Source: Lycocorax pyrrhopterus obiensis (Eukaryota > Chordata > Aves > Passeriformes > Paradisaeidae). Taken from it: a DNA stretch of 64,000 nucleotides. The position numbers and the translations under genes were made by a program. A model generated the notes under the pieces. That model was not told the origin of the DNA, ran no database searches, and saw nothing but the letters and a program-made list of their open reading frames with translations. Positions 31,793 through 44,115 of this stretch are shown here, one piece after another. Each line of letters begins with the position of its first letter. The first letter of the stretch is position 1. Location of the stretch: assembly GCA_014706295.1 (NCBI GenBank), contig JACSVZ010000024.1, positions 1,915,136 to 1,979,135 of the forward strand, in the 5' to 3' direction.

Positions 31793-34306
31793 AAAATGGT
31801 GAAACTTGCAGTAAAACCCCCAGAGAGGGCACCTGGCTGAGGGCAGCTCACGGTCCCCAGGGCAGGGGCACCGGCTGGGAGCGCCCAGCCGTGGGGACAC
31901 TGGAAGGGTAAAGGCTTTTGGGGCTCTCAGAGGGGCCTGGGTGGGGACCTGCTCATGGATGAATCCCTGCAGATCTGCTTGGAAGGGTGAGAAAGGGGGT
32001 GAGGAGGGTGAGAACAGCCCCGGGGCAGCCCAGGGGCAGCCCAGCTGTCTGGGACCAGAGCTCGGAGCAGGGATGGAGCTCAGAGAGCAGAGCCCTGGGC
32101 CCAGGCTGCTGTGCCAAGTCCCTGAGCTGAAGGATGGAGGGCTGTGCTGCGAGGCGCCAGTGCAAACCACAAGAAAGCCAGGCTGGGCTTCTTTGTAGCA
32201 CTCCAAGCTTGACAATTAATGCATGCAAGCCACTGAATTATAGGCTGGAGACACTGGGAGCCCAAATGGCAGCTAACGAGTGTTGTTGATTGGCTTTCCG
32301 GAGGCCATGGAGACACAGACACTTATTCTTAGAGACACGGGTCCCAGAGGGGCCTGGGCGGACACAGGAGCCTCTCTGCAGCACTCACATCCTCGCTGTC
32401 CCGGCGCTGCAGTGCCCTGCGTCCGCTCGCTGGGGGAGTGGGGCAGGAACGCAGGGAAAGGGGGCAACGAGCCCTCACCCACCCGTTTGTGCAGCCTCAA
32501 ACATCCCAAATAACTTTGCTTACTCTTTCCACGCCATGTGCCTCCACCCTGGAGGGCAGAACTTGCCTTTGGGAGGGATGGGCTGGGAGGTGCCAGTCTC
32601 ATCCCTCAGGTGCCAGTCCCCCGAGCGCTGGGCAGAGCCCACAGGATGCTCTTGGAGCAGTGGGGCTGGGAGGGCAGGCAGGGAGGGCCAGGAGGGGCAG
32701 CTGAGCTCCCGTAAGGAAGGTCAGTGTTGCAGAAAAAAGCCCCACGGTGTCAAGGAATGCCAGGAAAGCATCGCCTCCCCGGTGCTGTGCACACACTCAC
32801 AGGTCTGTGCTTCCAGACACACCGCCCAGCGCGGGAACGCTTTACAGTCAGCGCATGTTTCCTGTCACACTACCAATTAATTGCTGAAGTATTTGAATGC
32901 TGGGTTTTCTCTCCATCTCGCCAGAACAGAGGCCGGGTGCTGCTGTCCTTCCTCTCATCTCCACGCTGGATTCTCCCTCCCTGATTATTTCTGTGTTTAT
33001 GCTCTCCGAGCACCAGCCAGGCATGAGCCTGGCACCTCCCGCAGCAGGGCAGTCAACTCCAGCGCTGACTGGAGCAGCCAAGGGCGACCAGCTGGAAAAT
33101 CGCTCCCCGGATCAGGCACCGCTGCTTCAAGGTCAAGGCAGCCCTGTCCACGTCAGGCTCTGGCTCTGGGGTGGCTGCATCCCCTCAGGACACGTCTGGG
33201 GTGCACAGGATGGACCAGTTCAGACACTGCACCAGAGCAGACTGCCCTGGGCAGGACTGGACAGCCCAGGGCACTCGAGGGGGTTCCTGCAGCGTCTGAG
33301 AGACAGATCTGGGGCCCTCACAAAGGCACCGGTGGAGATGAATAAACGTGTTTGTAGGGAAGGATTTATTTGCCAATGCAAAAAAGCAAACGCCCAAATC
33401 CCACCACTGAAATGCATAACTGGACATCTGAGAATGGCCCCAAACTGGATGCCACGTTTCTCAGTGCTCACAACACAGACATATTTGGTTAGGGCTGAAA
33501 AGGCTGATTCCTGAGGTTTTCATCAGCTTTTTGGGCAAGGAGGATCTTTTTGTCTTTGGCAGCCAGGTGATGAATCTGTGTCCCTTGTGCCGCTCAGCCC
33601 TGTGTCCCACATGTCCCTCAGCCCTGCCCAGGCACTGCTGGGACACAGGTTCAGATTCTGTCCCAGCTGGGACCTTCTCCCTTCCCCAGGCCTCAAATCC
33701 TTCCCTGGCTCCAGATCAAAGTTTCCAACCTTGCAGTTACCACTTAAAAAGAGAGTAGCACTGATAGATCCGAAAGTGCAATGAGGTTTTTAGTGTTTTG
33801 TTTTGTTGTTTGGTTTTTTTAAATTTCATGGAAATTCATCCTCCTGGTGGGTGCTGATTTTCCAGGCACAGCAGAAGAAAGCAGAGAAACCTCAAAGCTT
33901 CCTAGAGCTGAATCAAGTTGTAGGGTGAGGGCAGGAGGAGTTTTGGTGTACTCAGCTCCTGCCCCTGCCCTGCCAGGCCCCAGTTCTCCCCTGGCAGGAT
34001 CGTGCCAGGCTCAGGAATGGTGGGGCTGGGCAGAAATCACTCAGAGGATGGAGAATTCTGGGCTTGATCTGACCAGGACTGACACTCTCATCCGCTGGTG
34101 CTGCCAGTGACAAGACCCTGCCATGCTCTCCACAGTCCTCTGCCTTCCCATCTCTGGTCTGGGCAGCTCAAAGGCACCTGCAAGGAAATTCACACCCCTG
34201 CACTTCATTGCTGTGCTAGAAATTGGCTGGTGGGACCTTAAGGGACAAATCTGCAGCGTGTGTGCCTGAACACGTCTGTGTGCGTGTGCTTGAATCAACA
34301 GAGGTC
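31793..34306. other. Intergenic, no gene recognised
   Basis: Two AT-richer patches, 32195-32345 and 32840-33010 (with CCAATTAATTGC at about 32871-32882), may be regulatory. A T/G-rich tract lies at 33797-33825. No supported exon or repeat family. Confidence 0.45.
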
Positions 34307-34830
34307 AAGAATCACGAGAATCAGGCCCTTCCTGAGCTGAAGGGACCCACAGGGATCATCCAGCCCAGCCCCTGCCCCTGCACAGACACCCCAAATCCCA
34401 CCCTGGGCATCCCTGGCAGTGCTGCCCAAACGCTCCTGGAGCTCTGGCAGCCTCGGGGCCGTGCCCATTCCCTGGGGAGTCTGGGCAGTGCCCAGCACCC
34501 TCTGGGGGAAGAACCTTTCCCTCATCTCCAGCCTGAGCCTGCCCTGGCCCAGCTCCAGCCGTTCCCTGGCTGCTGTCCCTGTCCCAGGGAGCAGAGATCG
34601 GAGCTGCCCCTCGGGAGGAGCTGCAGCCCCCTGAGCTCTGCCCTCAGTGTCCTCTGCTCCAGCTGGACACACCAAGTGCCCTCTGCTGCCCCTCCTGTGG
34701 CCCCTCCTGGCCTTTTGCCATTTCTGTGTCCCTCCTTTGGACACTCATGAACAGTTTTAGATCCTTCTCGTATTGAGGCACCCAAAACTGCCCCCAGCAC
34801 TCGAGGTGAGAGAGCAGCACCTTACAAAGC
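34307..34830 (-). mobile_element. CR1 LINE 3' fragment (antisense), about 520 bp
   Basis: It starts 'aatcacgagaatcaggccct' and reads 'cacagacaccccaaatccca', 'accctctgggggaagaacct', 'tcccagggagcagagatcgg' and 'tgtccctcctttggacactc'. It extends further than other copies, through 'cccaaaactgcccccagcac'. Confidence 0.93.
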
Positions 34831-35777
34831 AGGAAGGTCATTCGCCATCCAATGAAGAATCTGTTGGAGGATGAGTGATGGATTTGTTGCCCTTCTGAGG
34901 TTCCTTCCCTGCTCTGTGTTGCCGCTCTTGTATTGTGTCCCCAGCAAATCCCACAGCAAAGGCAGCAGTGAGCTTCACACAGTCCTGGTGGGGTTGGACC
35001 CCAAGGCTCCAAGGAAGGAGCTTCCAAAAAAGGCTTTGCTGCCTTCCCAGCACAACCCACCAGGAGACCATGGTACCGCTTTCCCCAGGTGCCTCTGAGA
35101 ACAACACTTTTATCCCAAGAAATTTACAACAATTTCCCCTTATCAAAAATCCATCATTTCACCAAAACCCCCATGGATGTGATTTTCCTTAATTTTCCAT
35201 TTGTTGCTGTTGAAATGGTAATTTTCCTTTTTTCTTTCCCCATTTTCAGGGTGTTTTAGCAGATTGCTATTTTCCACATCCTTTTGTCAGACCCTGGTTA
35301 CCACAGGATGAAGGGCATCAGCCTTGGTCCTTGGGGTTTTTTTGTAATTTTCCCTTTGCTAATGTCCAATTTTGCAAACTTCTCCACATTAGAAAAGTTG
35401 TAAAAAGGACTGCAAAGAATGAAGATGAAAACCTGAAATAAACCTAGAGTCCTCGGGAAATCTGGGCATCACAATTTTGGGGTTACCAGTGGTGAAATGA
35501 AAGAAATGGGGAAGGTGGGAAGGAGGATGAACAGCCCAAATCTCTTCCACGTCATGGCTGGTTTAATCAAATAATTAAAAGACATTCCTCCTGCTGGGGA
35601 AAGAACATAAACCACAGACATTTGGGGCATTTCTTCCCCAATGCTATTGCTTTCTCCTCAATAAATTTCACCCCTGAGCGAGCCTGCCAGGTTCTGGCAG
35701 CTGTCTCTGAACATCCCAGAGGCTGCATTGCTTTGCCCAGGGCGGTGATTTGGGGAGGACAGCTGCAAGTCGTGGAG
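34831..35777. other. AT-rich intergenic stretch, no gene recognised
   Basis: Bases 35100-35620 are AT-rich with poly-T and TTTTCC patches. No repeat or exon was identified. Confidence 0.45.
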
Positions 35778-35848
35778 AAGAATGAGGGCTGGACCAGCTG
35801 CCCTTTAAAGGCCCTTCCAACCCACGCCGTTCTGTGGTTCTATGAAGG
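35778..35848 (+). mobile_element. Short CR1 LINE 3' end
   Basis: 'agggctggaccagctgccct', then 'ggcccttccaacccacgccg' and TTCTGTGGTTCTATGA form a diverged CR1 terminus. Confidence 0.8.
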
Positions 35849-36479
35849 CACAGCGGGGTCAGGAGGGCACGAGCCCATCCCGCAGCCTGGCCCGGTGCTG
35901 GCAGCAGTGGGGAGGTGTTTGTGGGGCAAAGCCACGGCCCCCAGCCGTCAGCCACGCAGCAGCAGCCAGGAACAGTCCCGTGAGCGGCGCAGAGCCAGGA
36001 GAGCCCTGGCTGGTGGAGCCCACGTGCAGCAGAGCCAAGCACACGCTCGCGCGCAGAAGGGAAGAGCAGTGGGGGCTGCGGCATCCCGAAATCCAACCGT
36101 GCAGGCCCTTCCCTGTCCTCCACAGAGGCTGCTCAGCTCCAAGGGATCTCACGAGGCGGCCCTGGGAACAGGATCCCTTTTTGTGCCTGGGGTTGGACCC
36201 ATCTAGTAAAGACCTTTGTCTGCGTTTCCATCATGACAGGAAGGCTGTCCCTGTCTCCTCCTGGGCACCTCCCTCGACCAACATCATCTTGTTTGCAGGT
36301 GTCAGGACTCCTTCTCCGTATCAGGAATGTTCATCTCAAAAGCCAAGTTTCCAGACTACTTCGAGGCAATGATGAGATTATTTTGGGATGACAAACCTCC
36401 CTGGAAAAGTTACAGGGACAGTTCTTTGGCACACGGTCAAAGCTGAGAATCTCTGGATTCAGCAACGTGGACGAAGGAG
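35849..36479. other. Intergenic, no gene recognised
   Basis: GC-rich sequence with overlapping chance frames in several phases. Confidence 0.5.
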
Positions 36480-36930
36480 AAAGATCCCAGCGTGTATAAA
36501 TCAGACAGGAGGGTTATTTCTGAGGGGATGTAATACAGCCATCCTGACGTTACAGTAATTCTTGGGATAGGCTGACTGAAAGGAGTTCAGGAGTTTGAAG
36601 TATGGGTGATGAGAAATTATTTTGGAACCAGCATATTCACTTTATTGAGAATAGTGGTAAGGTGCCCATAAATCTTTCTAGGAGCATTTCAGGTACTTTT
36701 ATGATTCTTGCATGGGATTTATTGCATATTTTCAGAAAAAAATATAATTTAAAAGGACATTGCCGAGCAGTTTTTATAGCTTTTATTTATTTTTTAATCT
36801 CCGTTGTTTGCAGAGCCCTCCTGAGCGCTGGAAAACGCAATTCTGCCCTGTTACATCTCCCAGACAAGGAATTTTGCTTTCTCTCTGCAATGCTGAGCAG
36901 AGATGGAGGTAGAGTGTCTCGGGCTGTAAC
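36480..36930. promoter_or_regulatory. AT-rich candidate conserved non-coding element
   Basis: Unique AT-rich sequence with 'cttttatttattttttaatc' and 'gcatattttcagaaaaaaat'. The plus frame at 36602-36943 has no recognised domain and its composition follows the AT-rich background, so it is not called a gene. Confidence 0.3.
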
Positions 36931-37286
36931 TGGGCTGGGGTAGGTGGGGTGAGTGTCCCTCTGCAGAGCTCGAGGAGCACTGGACCTGCTTCAGTGGCTC
37001 CCCACAGAGGGGCAGTCAGATTTTAGGACAGGCATCCCACATGATGGAGTTCCCTGTGCTGGATCTCGCTGTGGGAGGGTCACAGAGAGCTTTGACATTG
37101 TATTTAAAAGCCCACTATTTTCAGAGGTGTTGAGAAATCCCATGCAGCCCTGGCATATCCCAAAGGCTGCCTTGGAAAACTGAGCAGACAAGGAATGCTG
37201 GAGAGTGATCCCCGTATCTGGGCACAGCTCTTGGGGAGGAGAGGGTCTGTTTTATCTGGTTCCACCAGGAGCACCTCTCATCAGTC
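36931..37286. other. Intergenic, no gene recognised
   Basis: Nothing supported between the AT-rich block and the CR1 copy to the right. Confidence 0.5.
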
Positions 37287-37740
37287 ATGGAATCACAGAA
37301 CACCCTGAGCTGAAGGGACCCACAAGGATCATCCAGTGCAGCCCCTGGCCCTGCACAGACACCCCAAATCCCACCCTGGGCATCCCTGGCAGCACTGCCC
37401 AAACGCTTCTGGAGCTCTGGCAGCCTCGGGGCCGTGCCCATTCCCTGGGGAGCCTGGGCAGTGCCCAGCACCCTCTGGGGGAAGAACCTTTCCCTCATCT
37501 CCAGCCTGAGCCTGCCCTGGCCCAGCTCCAGCCGTTCCCTGGCTCCTGTCCCTGTCCCAGGGAGCAGAGATCGGAGCTGCCCCTTGGGAGGAGCTGCAGA
37601 TCCCCTGAGCTCTGCCCTCAGTGTCCTCTGCTCCAGCTGGACACACCAAGTGCCCTCAGCTGCTCCTCTTGTGGCCCCTCCTGACCCTTCATCCTCTCCT
37701 TGTCCCTCCTTTGGACACTCATGAACAGTTTCATACCCGG
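37287..37740 (-). mobile_element. CR1 LINE 3' fragment (antisense), about 450 bp
   Basis: It starts 'ggaatcacagaacaccctga' and otherwise matches the 34307-34830 copy closely and co-linearly through 'ctcctttggacactcatgaa'. Same orientation, 3 kb to the right. Confidence 0.94.
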
Positions 37741-39299
37741 GCTGGATGTTTCCCAGCTCCACTGGAGATGTTTTCCAAACCTGCAGCACTTCTGGCCAGA
37801 AACGCAACCCTGGAGTTTTGGCTCCTGCAGCCTCCTTTGGAAAGCCTGAGTTTGCTTAGCCTTCCCTGGCCTTCCTGTTCCTAATTGAAATGCTGCTCTT
37901 GAGGCCAGTCACGTTGTGCTGGTGTCTCCTCTGCCTGCTCCCACGTTACAGGGATCCAGGCCGAGCCGGGACCTGCCAAGTCCCGGTGTCACACACCGAG
38001 GGCCGGCCGCGCCTGGCAGGGAAGGGACCAGCAGTGCTGGCCCTTGTGCTGTGCTGTGGGCAGGGGGAAGGAGCTGCCTGCAGGGGCTCCATCCTGCTGG
38101 CAGGGAGCAGAGGTGCTGGGGCCAGAGGATGGAGTGGGAGGATGGACCAGAAAGCGTCGCTCCCAGGCTGACTCCTTCATGGACCCGACAGCCCCTTCCA
38201 GCAACCCCTTCCCAGTAGTGCTCCCTGGGGGCTCTGCAAGGAGGAAAAAGTTAAACACATTAATCAGGCAGGTCTGGCTCTCTTCCCCTTTCTTCGTCAT
38301 CATCACCGACCCCTCCAGTTTTGTGGGTTTTTCCTTCATCTCTCTCCCATAAAATGCTTTTCATTTGGTGGCTGTTGTTCCTTTAAATACTTATGAAAAC
38401 TCATAAAACTATGTGGAAACGAGCAGCCGTTTTCTTCTTAGAAAGAAGCTTATGCCAGCAAAGCAGAAAAAAAAATCTTGCTTGAGTGATGCAGAGGAAA
38501 GGAAGGAATAAAGGAAGCCAGGAAGCAAGCAGGGACACAAGCAAGGAAGGTTGATATTCACATATCCAGAACAACTGCTTTGCCGAAGACTGTGACCATG
38601 AACATCAGCATTTTCAAGGCTTGTTCCAGAGAGCCCATGAAATCTAAATGACAAAAATGGGCTCTTCCATCTCTGGCTGTCTATTCCTAAAGATGTGGCA
38701 TGCTCCGAGCAGAAAAACACAAGGTGGAAACCACCTCTCCTGTGGCCAGGACACTTCTCCTACCGACTGAGGCTGAGGGATCAGGATGGAGGAGGAGGAG
38801 GAGGAGGTGCTGACCCCAGACCTGCAGCCCTGCGGGAGCCACCATCCTGCCACGGTGCCTTTGGCAGCAGTTGGGTGGCAGGAGGCTGAAGAAGGTCCCA
38901 GCCTCACCTGCAGACTCTCCAGAGGGGATGCTTTGGTCAGGTTTGCTCGTTAGCGAGTCCCTGATAGACATTGCCTGGGATATGGCGTCTCACCAAAGGG
39001 TTTGAGCACCTCTGTCCCAGCCCTCTGAGACTGTGCAGCAAAGAAATACATCACACTATGGAGATGCTCAAATCCAGCCCCTCGATTTCCCCTCTGCCAG
39101 GGCACCAGCTCCTCAGAGAGGGCAGGCTGGTGGCCTTCGAGCTGCAGGTGTTCTGCCCACCTGTGCTGATGTGAAGAAGTGACCCTGATGCATTTGTCTT
39201 GCCTGTGGTTTTCCTTAGCTTGGTCTTGCTCAAATCCTCCTGACACGAGATCCGGGGAGCTGGTGGTATCAATTTCCCAAACGAGGGAGGTCTCCTTGT
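37741..39299. other. Intergenic, no gene recognised
   Basis: A GGA triplet run of about six units lies at 38788-38807. Bases 38230-38660 are AT-richer. No exon or named repeat. Confidence 0.5.
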
Positions 39300-39640
39300 G
39301 AAGTAAAATCACAGCAGCTAAAAAGCTTCCTCTGCAGGTTCATGAGTTTGTTTATTTCTGTTGCCTTTTATCTAGTAACTGATCTATTTTCTTGCATTTT
39401 CCACAGTGTCATTGGAAGCTGAAGCTCACAGTGGGCTCAGCAATTAGTGGTAGCACAGAAATATAAGGCAAAAACAAGTATTGCTAATGAGCTGACACAT
39501 TAAACAATGAGTCACACTTCCATAAGGAGCCCAAATCAAGTTATAACCCTAAATAAACAAGCTGTGAGAAACAGTTTACAAAATATGAATGTGTTACTTA
39601 TTTAACTGCTGTTGAGAAGCTGCGATCTGAACCCTGAGAT
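39300..39640. promoter_or_regulatory. AT-rich candidate conserved non-coding element with AP-1 site
   Basis: AT-rich unique block with a perfect AP-1 site TGAGTCA (39508-39514), a CAATTAG homeodomain-type site near 39439 and AATAAACA forkhead-like sequence near 39552. No repeat or coding signature. If real, a forkhead-type site would be of interest next to a FOXO gene, but such motifs arise often by chance in AT-rich DNA. Confidence 0.35.
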
Positions 39641-40049
39641 GTATTTAAATATCTGGAACAAATACTCAGTGTGTGGTTTGTCAGACCGAGGCAGTGGGGG
39701 CTGGATGGGATGGAGGGACCCTACAGCAGGACGAGGGGACCAGCAACACACCGGCTTGGGATTGTGTCCTTCCCTCTGTGTCCTTCCCCATCTCCGTGTG
39801 GACCAGGCAGGGGCTGTCCCACACCAGGGAATGGAGGCAGCAAAGGCTGAGAGCAGAGAGAGGCTGCAAATGGGAATGTTCCTCCTCTCACAGGTGTCTC
39901 TGGGCAATGCTAGTATTTTGGGAATTCTCGGGCTCCTGAAGGAAGTCATCCCAGGGTCAGGCAGAGCCCCTGTGACTTTTCATTTGGGGGCTAAAATGCA
40001 AAACTGATGATAAATGATTGGTCCTAAATCGAATTAGAAACTTCCTTTA
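39641..40049. other. Intergenic, no gene recognised
   Basis: No exon or repeat was recognised. Confidence 0.5.
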
Positions 40050-40336
40050 CTTTTTATCAGGGCCTGTTGTGACAGGACAATGGGGAACGGTTTCACGCTG
40101 CAGAGAGGTCAGTTTGGATTGGATATAAGGAAGAAGTTTTCTACAGTGAGGTGGTGAGGCCCTAGCACAGGTTGCCCAGAGAAGCTGTGGCTGCCCCTGG
40201 ATCCCTGGAAGTGTCCAAGGCCAGGATGGAGCAACCTGGGAGAGTGGGAGGTGTCCCTGCCCATGGCAGCAAGGATGAGATGACATTTAAAGGTCCCTTC
40301 CAACCCAAACTCTTCTATGATTCTGTGGTTCTATGG
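40050..40336 (+). mobile_element. CR1 LINE 3' fragment, about 290 bp
   Basis: It reads 'gtgacaggacaatggggaac', 'ggatataaggaagaagtttt', 'cccagagaagctgtggctgc', 'gtcccttccaacccaaactc' and ends with TTCTATGATTCTGTGGTTCTATG. Confidence 0.95.
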
Positions 40337-40355
40337 ATATGTGGATCTACTGAAA

Positions 40356-40440
40356 GGTCACAATAAGCTCAACCCAGAACCTTCTCCAGGCTGAACAATC
40401 CCAATTCTCTCGACCCCAACTCTCTCGATCCCCCAGAGTG
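40356..40440 (-). mobile_element. Short CR1-like fragment (antisense)
   Basis: 'aaccttctccaggctgaaca' and 'atcccaattctctcgacccc' match the reverse complement of the CR1 'ttcagcctggagaaggttc' region. It abuts the plus-strand CR1 to its left in opposite orientation. Confidence 0.65.
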
Positions 40441-42115
40441 GAGGCAGTTCATAAAGGAGATTGTATTTACTCCAAAGAGGGGGCAGAGTACGTGCTGGAG
40501 ATGTCTCCCTGCCCTCCACCCTGGCAGTCAGTTGTGAATCTCCAGCCTGCAGGTGCCACCAGGAGAGAAGGAAAAGGGTGACAGGAGCTGTGATGTGAGG
40601 ATTCTCTGGCTGTGCCCTGCCCTGCGGCACTCTGCTGCTCTGAGACCTCCTCAGCACAAACTGGGGCTGTGACCACCCCAGCACAGCCCCAAGGCCCCCC
40701 ACGTTGCCAGTCCCCAGCCTCGCCCCTCTTTGTGTTCAGTCTGCCAATGCCACCAGGGCCAGCTGTGGGGCTGATGACACCCTCACCTCAGGCAGGCTCC
40801 AGCTGCCCTCCAGGAGGAGCTCAGACCTGTGGTGACAGCTCTGGTCCTTCCCAGACCCTCCTGGCACTCACCCCATCCCTCCATCCCTCTCCTCATGCTC
40901 TCCATCCTCTCACACCTCTCCATGCCTGCTCCCCTGGCCACAGAGTGACAGTCCTCAAATCACAGGTGGCAGAAGGACTGGGACAAGCTCCTGGCTGGCA
41001 AAGTGAAGAGGTTTTAGAAGTCTATTAGGAATAACAGAAACCCCAGCAATGGCAAAGGGTGCTGCTACACAGAGGTGGTAAAATTGCTCATAACAAGGCA
41101 GGAGAGGCAGACGTGACCAGGGAGCATTTCTGTTCTGTGTGTTTGGGAGGAAGCACTTCCAACATGCAAGGACAATGAAGTGCTCTTCAGGCTCTCGGTG
41201 CCTAAGGAGAATGTCAAACAACATCTACATGGGACAAACATTTTCAAATCACCCTAAAAATAATAGTAATCTCAATAATCCGTCCAATTTCACATGTCAA
41301 GAGTCTGAAAAGAGCTGGCTGAGGGTTTCGGCAGCCCTGCACAGTTAGTGCTAAATGATTTTATGACCAGAGAAATGAGGTGCATCGTATTGGGCAGGTC
41401 CAGAGCTCAGACCCCACAAGCATCACAAGAGCACAGACGAGGCTCGTGAGCTGCAGGAGTGCTGAGTTACTGAGATTGGTGTGTGCGAGGCTGAACTGCC
41501 TGAGTGGATGTCTGTGTCCTCTAGCCACCCACCATTCCTCCACAGGTACCTTCAAACAGGGGCTTGATGCTGGATTTGGTGGTTTCAGACCCTGCAGACA
41601 ACTGGGACAGCTCTCTGGGAATGCCCACGCCATGAGGGCCCAGAGGAGGTCTGCAGGCAGTTCCACTTTGCCTGGGACTGTTTTTCCCAACCATCTCAAG
41701 GTCGCTGGGTTCATCCCAGGCATGGCCATGGGATGGTCCACGAGGCGGGGAGGTGATGGGAGCTGTGCCTACCCCAGGCTTTCCAGCTGCAGCAGGAGCT
41801 TGCAGGGCTGACCACGGCCCCTGCAGAGGGTGAGGCAAGGTCACCGCCCTCCCTTCTGGGAGGCAGTGCAGGCCCAAGGCAGTTCAGGAGGGCATTTCCC
41901 CGGGAATTGTGTCTCCCACACCTCAGGTCGGCAGCAAGAGGATGAGTTATCCGCCCCACTGCACACGAGTAGCTCAGGACCAGCTAATTCCCATCCTGGA
42001 AATGCCCTTTTGTCTCCAATATCTGCATGGGAGCCTGGGCTGAGCAGCCCAAGGGATCCACCCGCATGGGAGAAGCTGGTGTTTGACTATTTGAAGTCCC
42101 TTTCTTTCCATACAC
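40441..42115. other. Intergenic, no gene recognised
   Basis: AT-richer at 41190-41380. Nothing identified. Confidence 0.5.
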
Positions 42116-42250
42116 ACAGAATCAGAGAATCAGAGAATTATTTAGGTTGGAAAAGACCTCTAAGACCATCGAGGCAAACCACACAGGGACACTGGAGTGG
42201 CTGGACAGGGCCAGACCCAGGCTCCATCCAAGCCCTGGGCCATCTCCAAC
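42116..42250 (-). mobile_element. CR1 LINE 3' end (antisense)
   Basis: It begins with repeated CAGAATCAGAGAATCAGAGAA and 'aggttggaaaagacctctaa', the reverse complement of a CR1 terminus. The right boundary is approximate. Confidence 0.85.
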
Positions 42251-42424
42251 CAGCAGCAGATGCTCAGAGATGCAAGGCCAGCACCGAGCCATCCTTTCCC
42301 ACAGTGTTTTTCCTGGCTTCAGGAACGATGCAGGAGTTGCACATAGCATTTGGGCCAGTCCAGCAGGCCCTGTGGCAGTCGCTGGTGGCCCTATTGTCCA
42401 GGAATTAGTCTAACCTGCCTTCCC

Positions 42425-42515
42425 AGACATTGTCACTTTTGGCCTTTGTGACACAGCGTGGGGATGAGTTCCACAGTGTAATTTCACACCACGTGGAAAA
42501 GCATTGCTGAGGCAG
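42425..42515 (-). mobile_element. Possible ancient CR1-like fragment (antisense)
   Basis: 'ggggatgagttccacagtgt' followed by 'cacgtggaaaagcattgctg' resembles an old amniote CR1 segment ('gagttccacaggttaa' then 'gtgtgaaaaagtacttcct'). Weak similarity. Confidence 0.4.
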
Positions 42516-44014
42516 GTACTGGGATGCTGGACGTGGCTTTGGTGTCTGGATTTTCTAGAGGATGTGGGAAGTTTGCAGGTGCTGAGGAAAGAGCCACAGA
42601 AATTACACAAAACCCGGAAAAAACACCTTGTGGGAGGACATTCAGGAAGCACAACTCAACAGGAAGGATAAATTGGAAAGGGATTAAATCCCATGGCTGG
42701 CAGAGATCTTTGTCCATAGGGGCAGAACCCAGACCAGCCTGGACACCCATCTAGAACCACTTTTGTTGGAAACAAGGCAGTTGTTCCCAGTGTAAGGGAG
42801 TTTAGCTACAGGAGGGGGAGAGTCCATCCCAAAGATGTTTCAGTTACAACCTTCAGGTTCAAGCTTCAAAACTGCTCAAACTGCCTGTCCAAGGACATGC
42901 CCAGTGACAGCTCCCACCAGGCAAAGCCAAAACCACCAGATCTCAATGGCCCAAAGGTTCCTTCTGTCTTTAAACTCAGTGAATCAGGGGCCCTGCCCCA
43001 TGGCCAGCAGCACTTCCTCTCTCAGAGCTGTCCCACCAGTACAACTTCTCAAGTGCCACGTGCTTCCACCTGGGGCCCAGGTTGTCATTGTCCCCAGGAA
43101 CTGAGGCCATTGTTGTGCTCACAGTGGCCACGATCCAAGTGCCAGGCTCAGCCCAAACCCCTGCTCCCCTTGTAAGTGGTGCAGTAATCACGCAAGGGCA
43201 CGGACTTCACACACAAGATGGAAAGTGCAAAGCCTTTATTGCACAGTGAATATTCCCTAAATACCAGCACCCAACAGGATATCACATCATAGAAACAGGA
43301 AAGATGTTCACCTCAGTGTCCCCCAATCACCTGGGGTAGTGCACAGACATTGCCTATTATGGTAACAGGTAAACAATGCCCTGTAAGGTCACAAACTACA
43401 ATTATCACATCTCATAGGCCCAGCACTGTCCACAAACCCACAATCCTCTCTCAGCCCATCCCCGGTGACCTGGATGCACTCCCAGGGTCACCTCTGGGTC
43501 CAAGAAAGAGGCTCTCTCTGCGGCCCTCAGGGCCTGTCTCTCTTCCAGCACATCGTGCACCCCAACAAGTGGGACCTGCCTGCAGTCTCCTCCTGGCCAC
43601 CCACCCCAGGGGCTGGTGTTGGGTGGCCCTGCACCCTGTGAGCGGGGGTCCCATGCCAGTGGTGAGCAGCGACCACCCAAGAGGGGAGTCTGTCCCTGTG
43701 GTGCAGCAGAACAGACCCTTCTCTGCCCCTCCATCCGGGCAACCCATTCCCACACTGTCCTTCCATGCAGGGGGCCAGGGAGGGACGGGGGACACTGCAG
43801 GGCCAGAGGGCAGGGAGCTGCCACCAGGAACCTCCTGTACCCACACGAGGGCTGGGACTCCTGCCAGAAATGTCCTGGGGCAAAGCCAACATGGGACGCA
43901 TCCAAAAGCTGTGGGACCGCAGATGAGCAGACACCTTTGCCACATGTGACTCCTGTACTCGCCCATCTCAACCTCTCCCTTCATCTCCCATTTGGAAACA
44001 CCCAGGCCATGGAA
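42516..44014. other. Intergenic, no gene recognised
   Basis: Contains the minus-strand polyadenylation signal near 43240 listed separately. Three overlapping minus frames (43405-43971, 43451-43984, 43527-43943) in different phases have no recognisable domain. Confidence 0.45.
43205..43240 (-). terminator. Canonical polyadenylation signal on the minus strand
   Basis: Minus-strand AATAAA (43240-43235) is followed about 20 bases later by a GTGTGTG element (near 43215). That is the full layout of a vertebrate poly(A) site. It could be the 3' end of an unannotated transcript or the R/U5 part of an unrecognised LTR read leftward. Confidence 0.4.
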
Positions 44015-44115
44015 TCAGGGAATAAAAGAATATCCTGAGCTGGATGAGGATCGAGTCCAACTCCTGGCACAGAACAATCCCAACAATCCCACCCTGTGCC
44101 TGGGAGCGTTGTCCT
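44015..44115 (-). mobile_element. CR1 LINE 3' end (antisense)
   Basis: It reads 'aaaagaatatcctgagctgg', 'gatcgagtccaactcctggc' and 'caatcccaccctgtgcctgg', a diverged CR1 3' region in reverse. Confidence 0.8.

Noticed and set aside
36602..36943. 113-codon plus-strand frame with hydrophobic stretch
   Set aside because: Hydrophobicity follows from AT-rich codons; there are no splice context, domain or neighbours to support a gene.
43405..43984. Three overlapping minus-strand frames upstream of the poly(A) signal
   Set aside because: Three phases open over the same stretch is typical of GC-rich non-coding DNA, and none carries a recognised motif.
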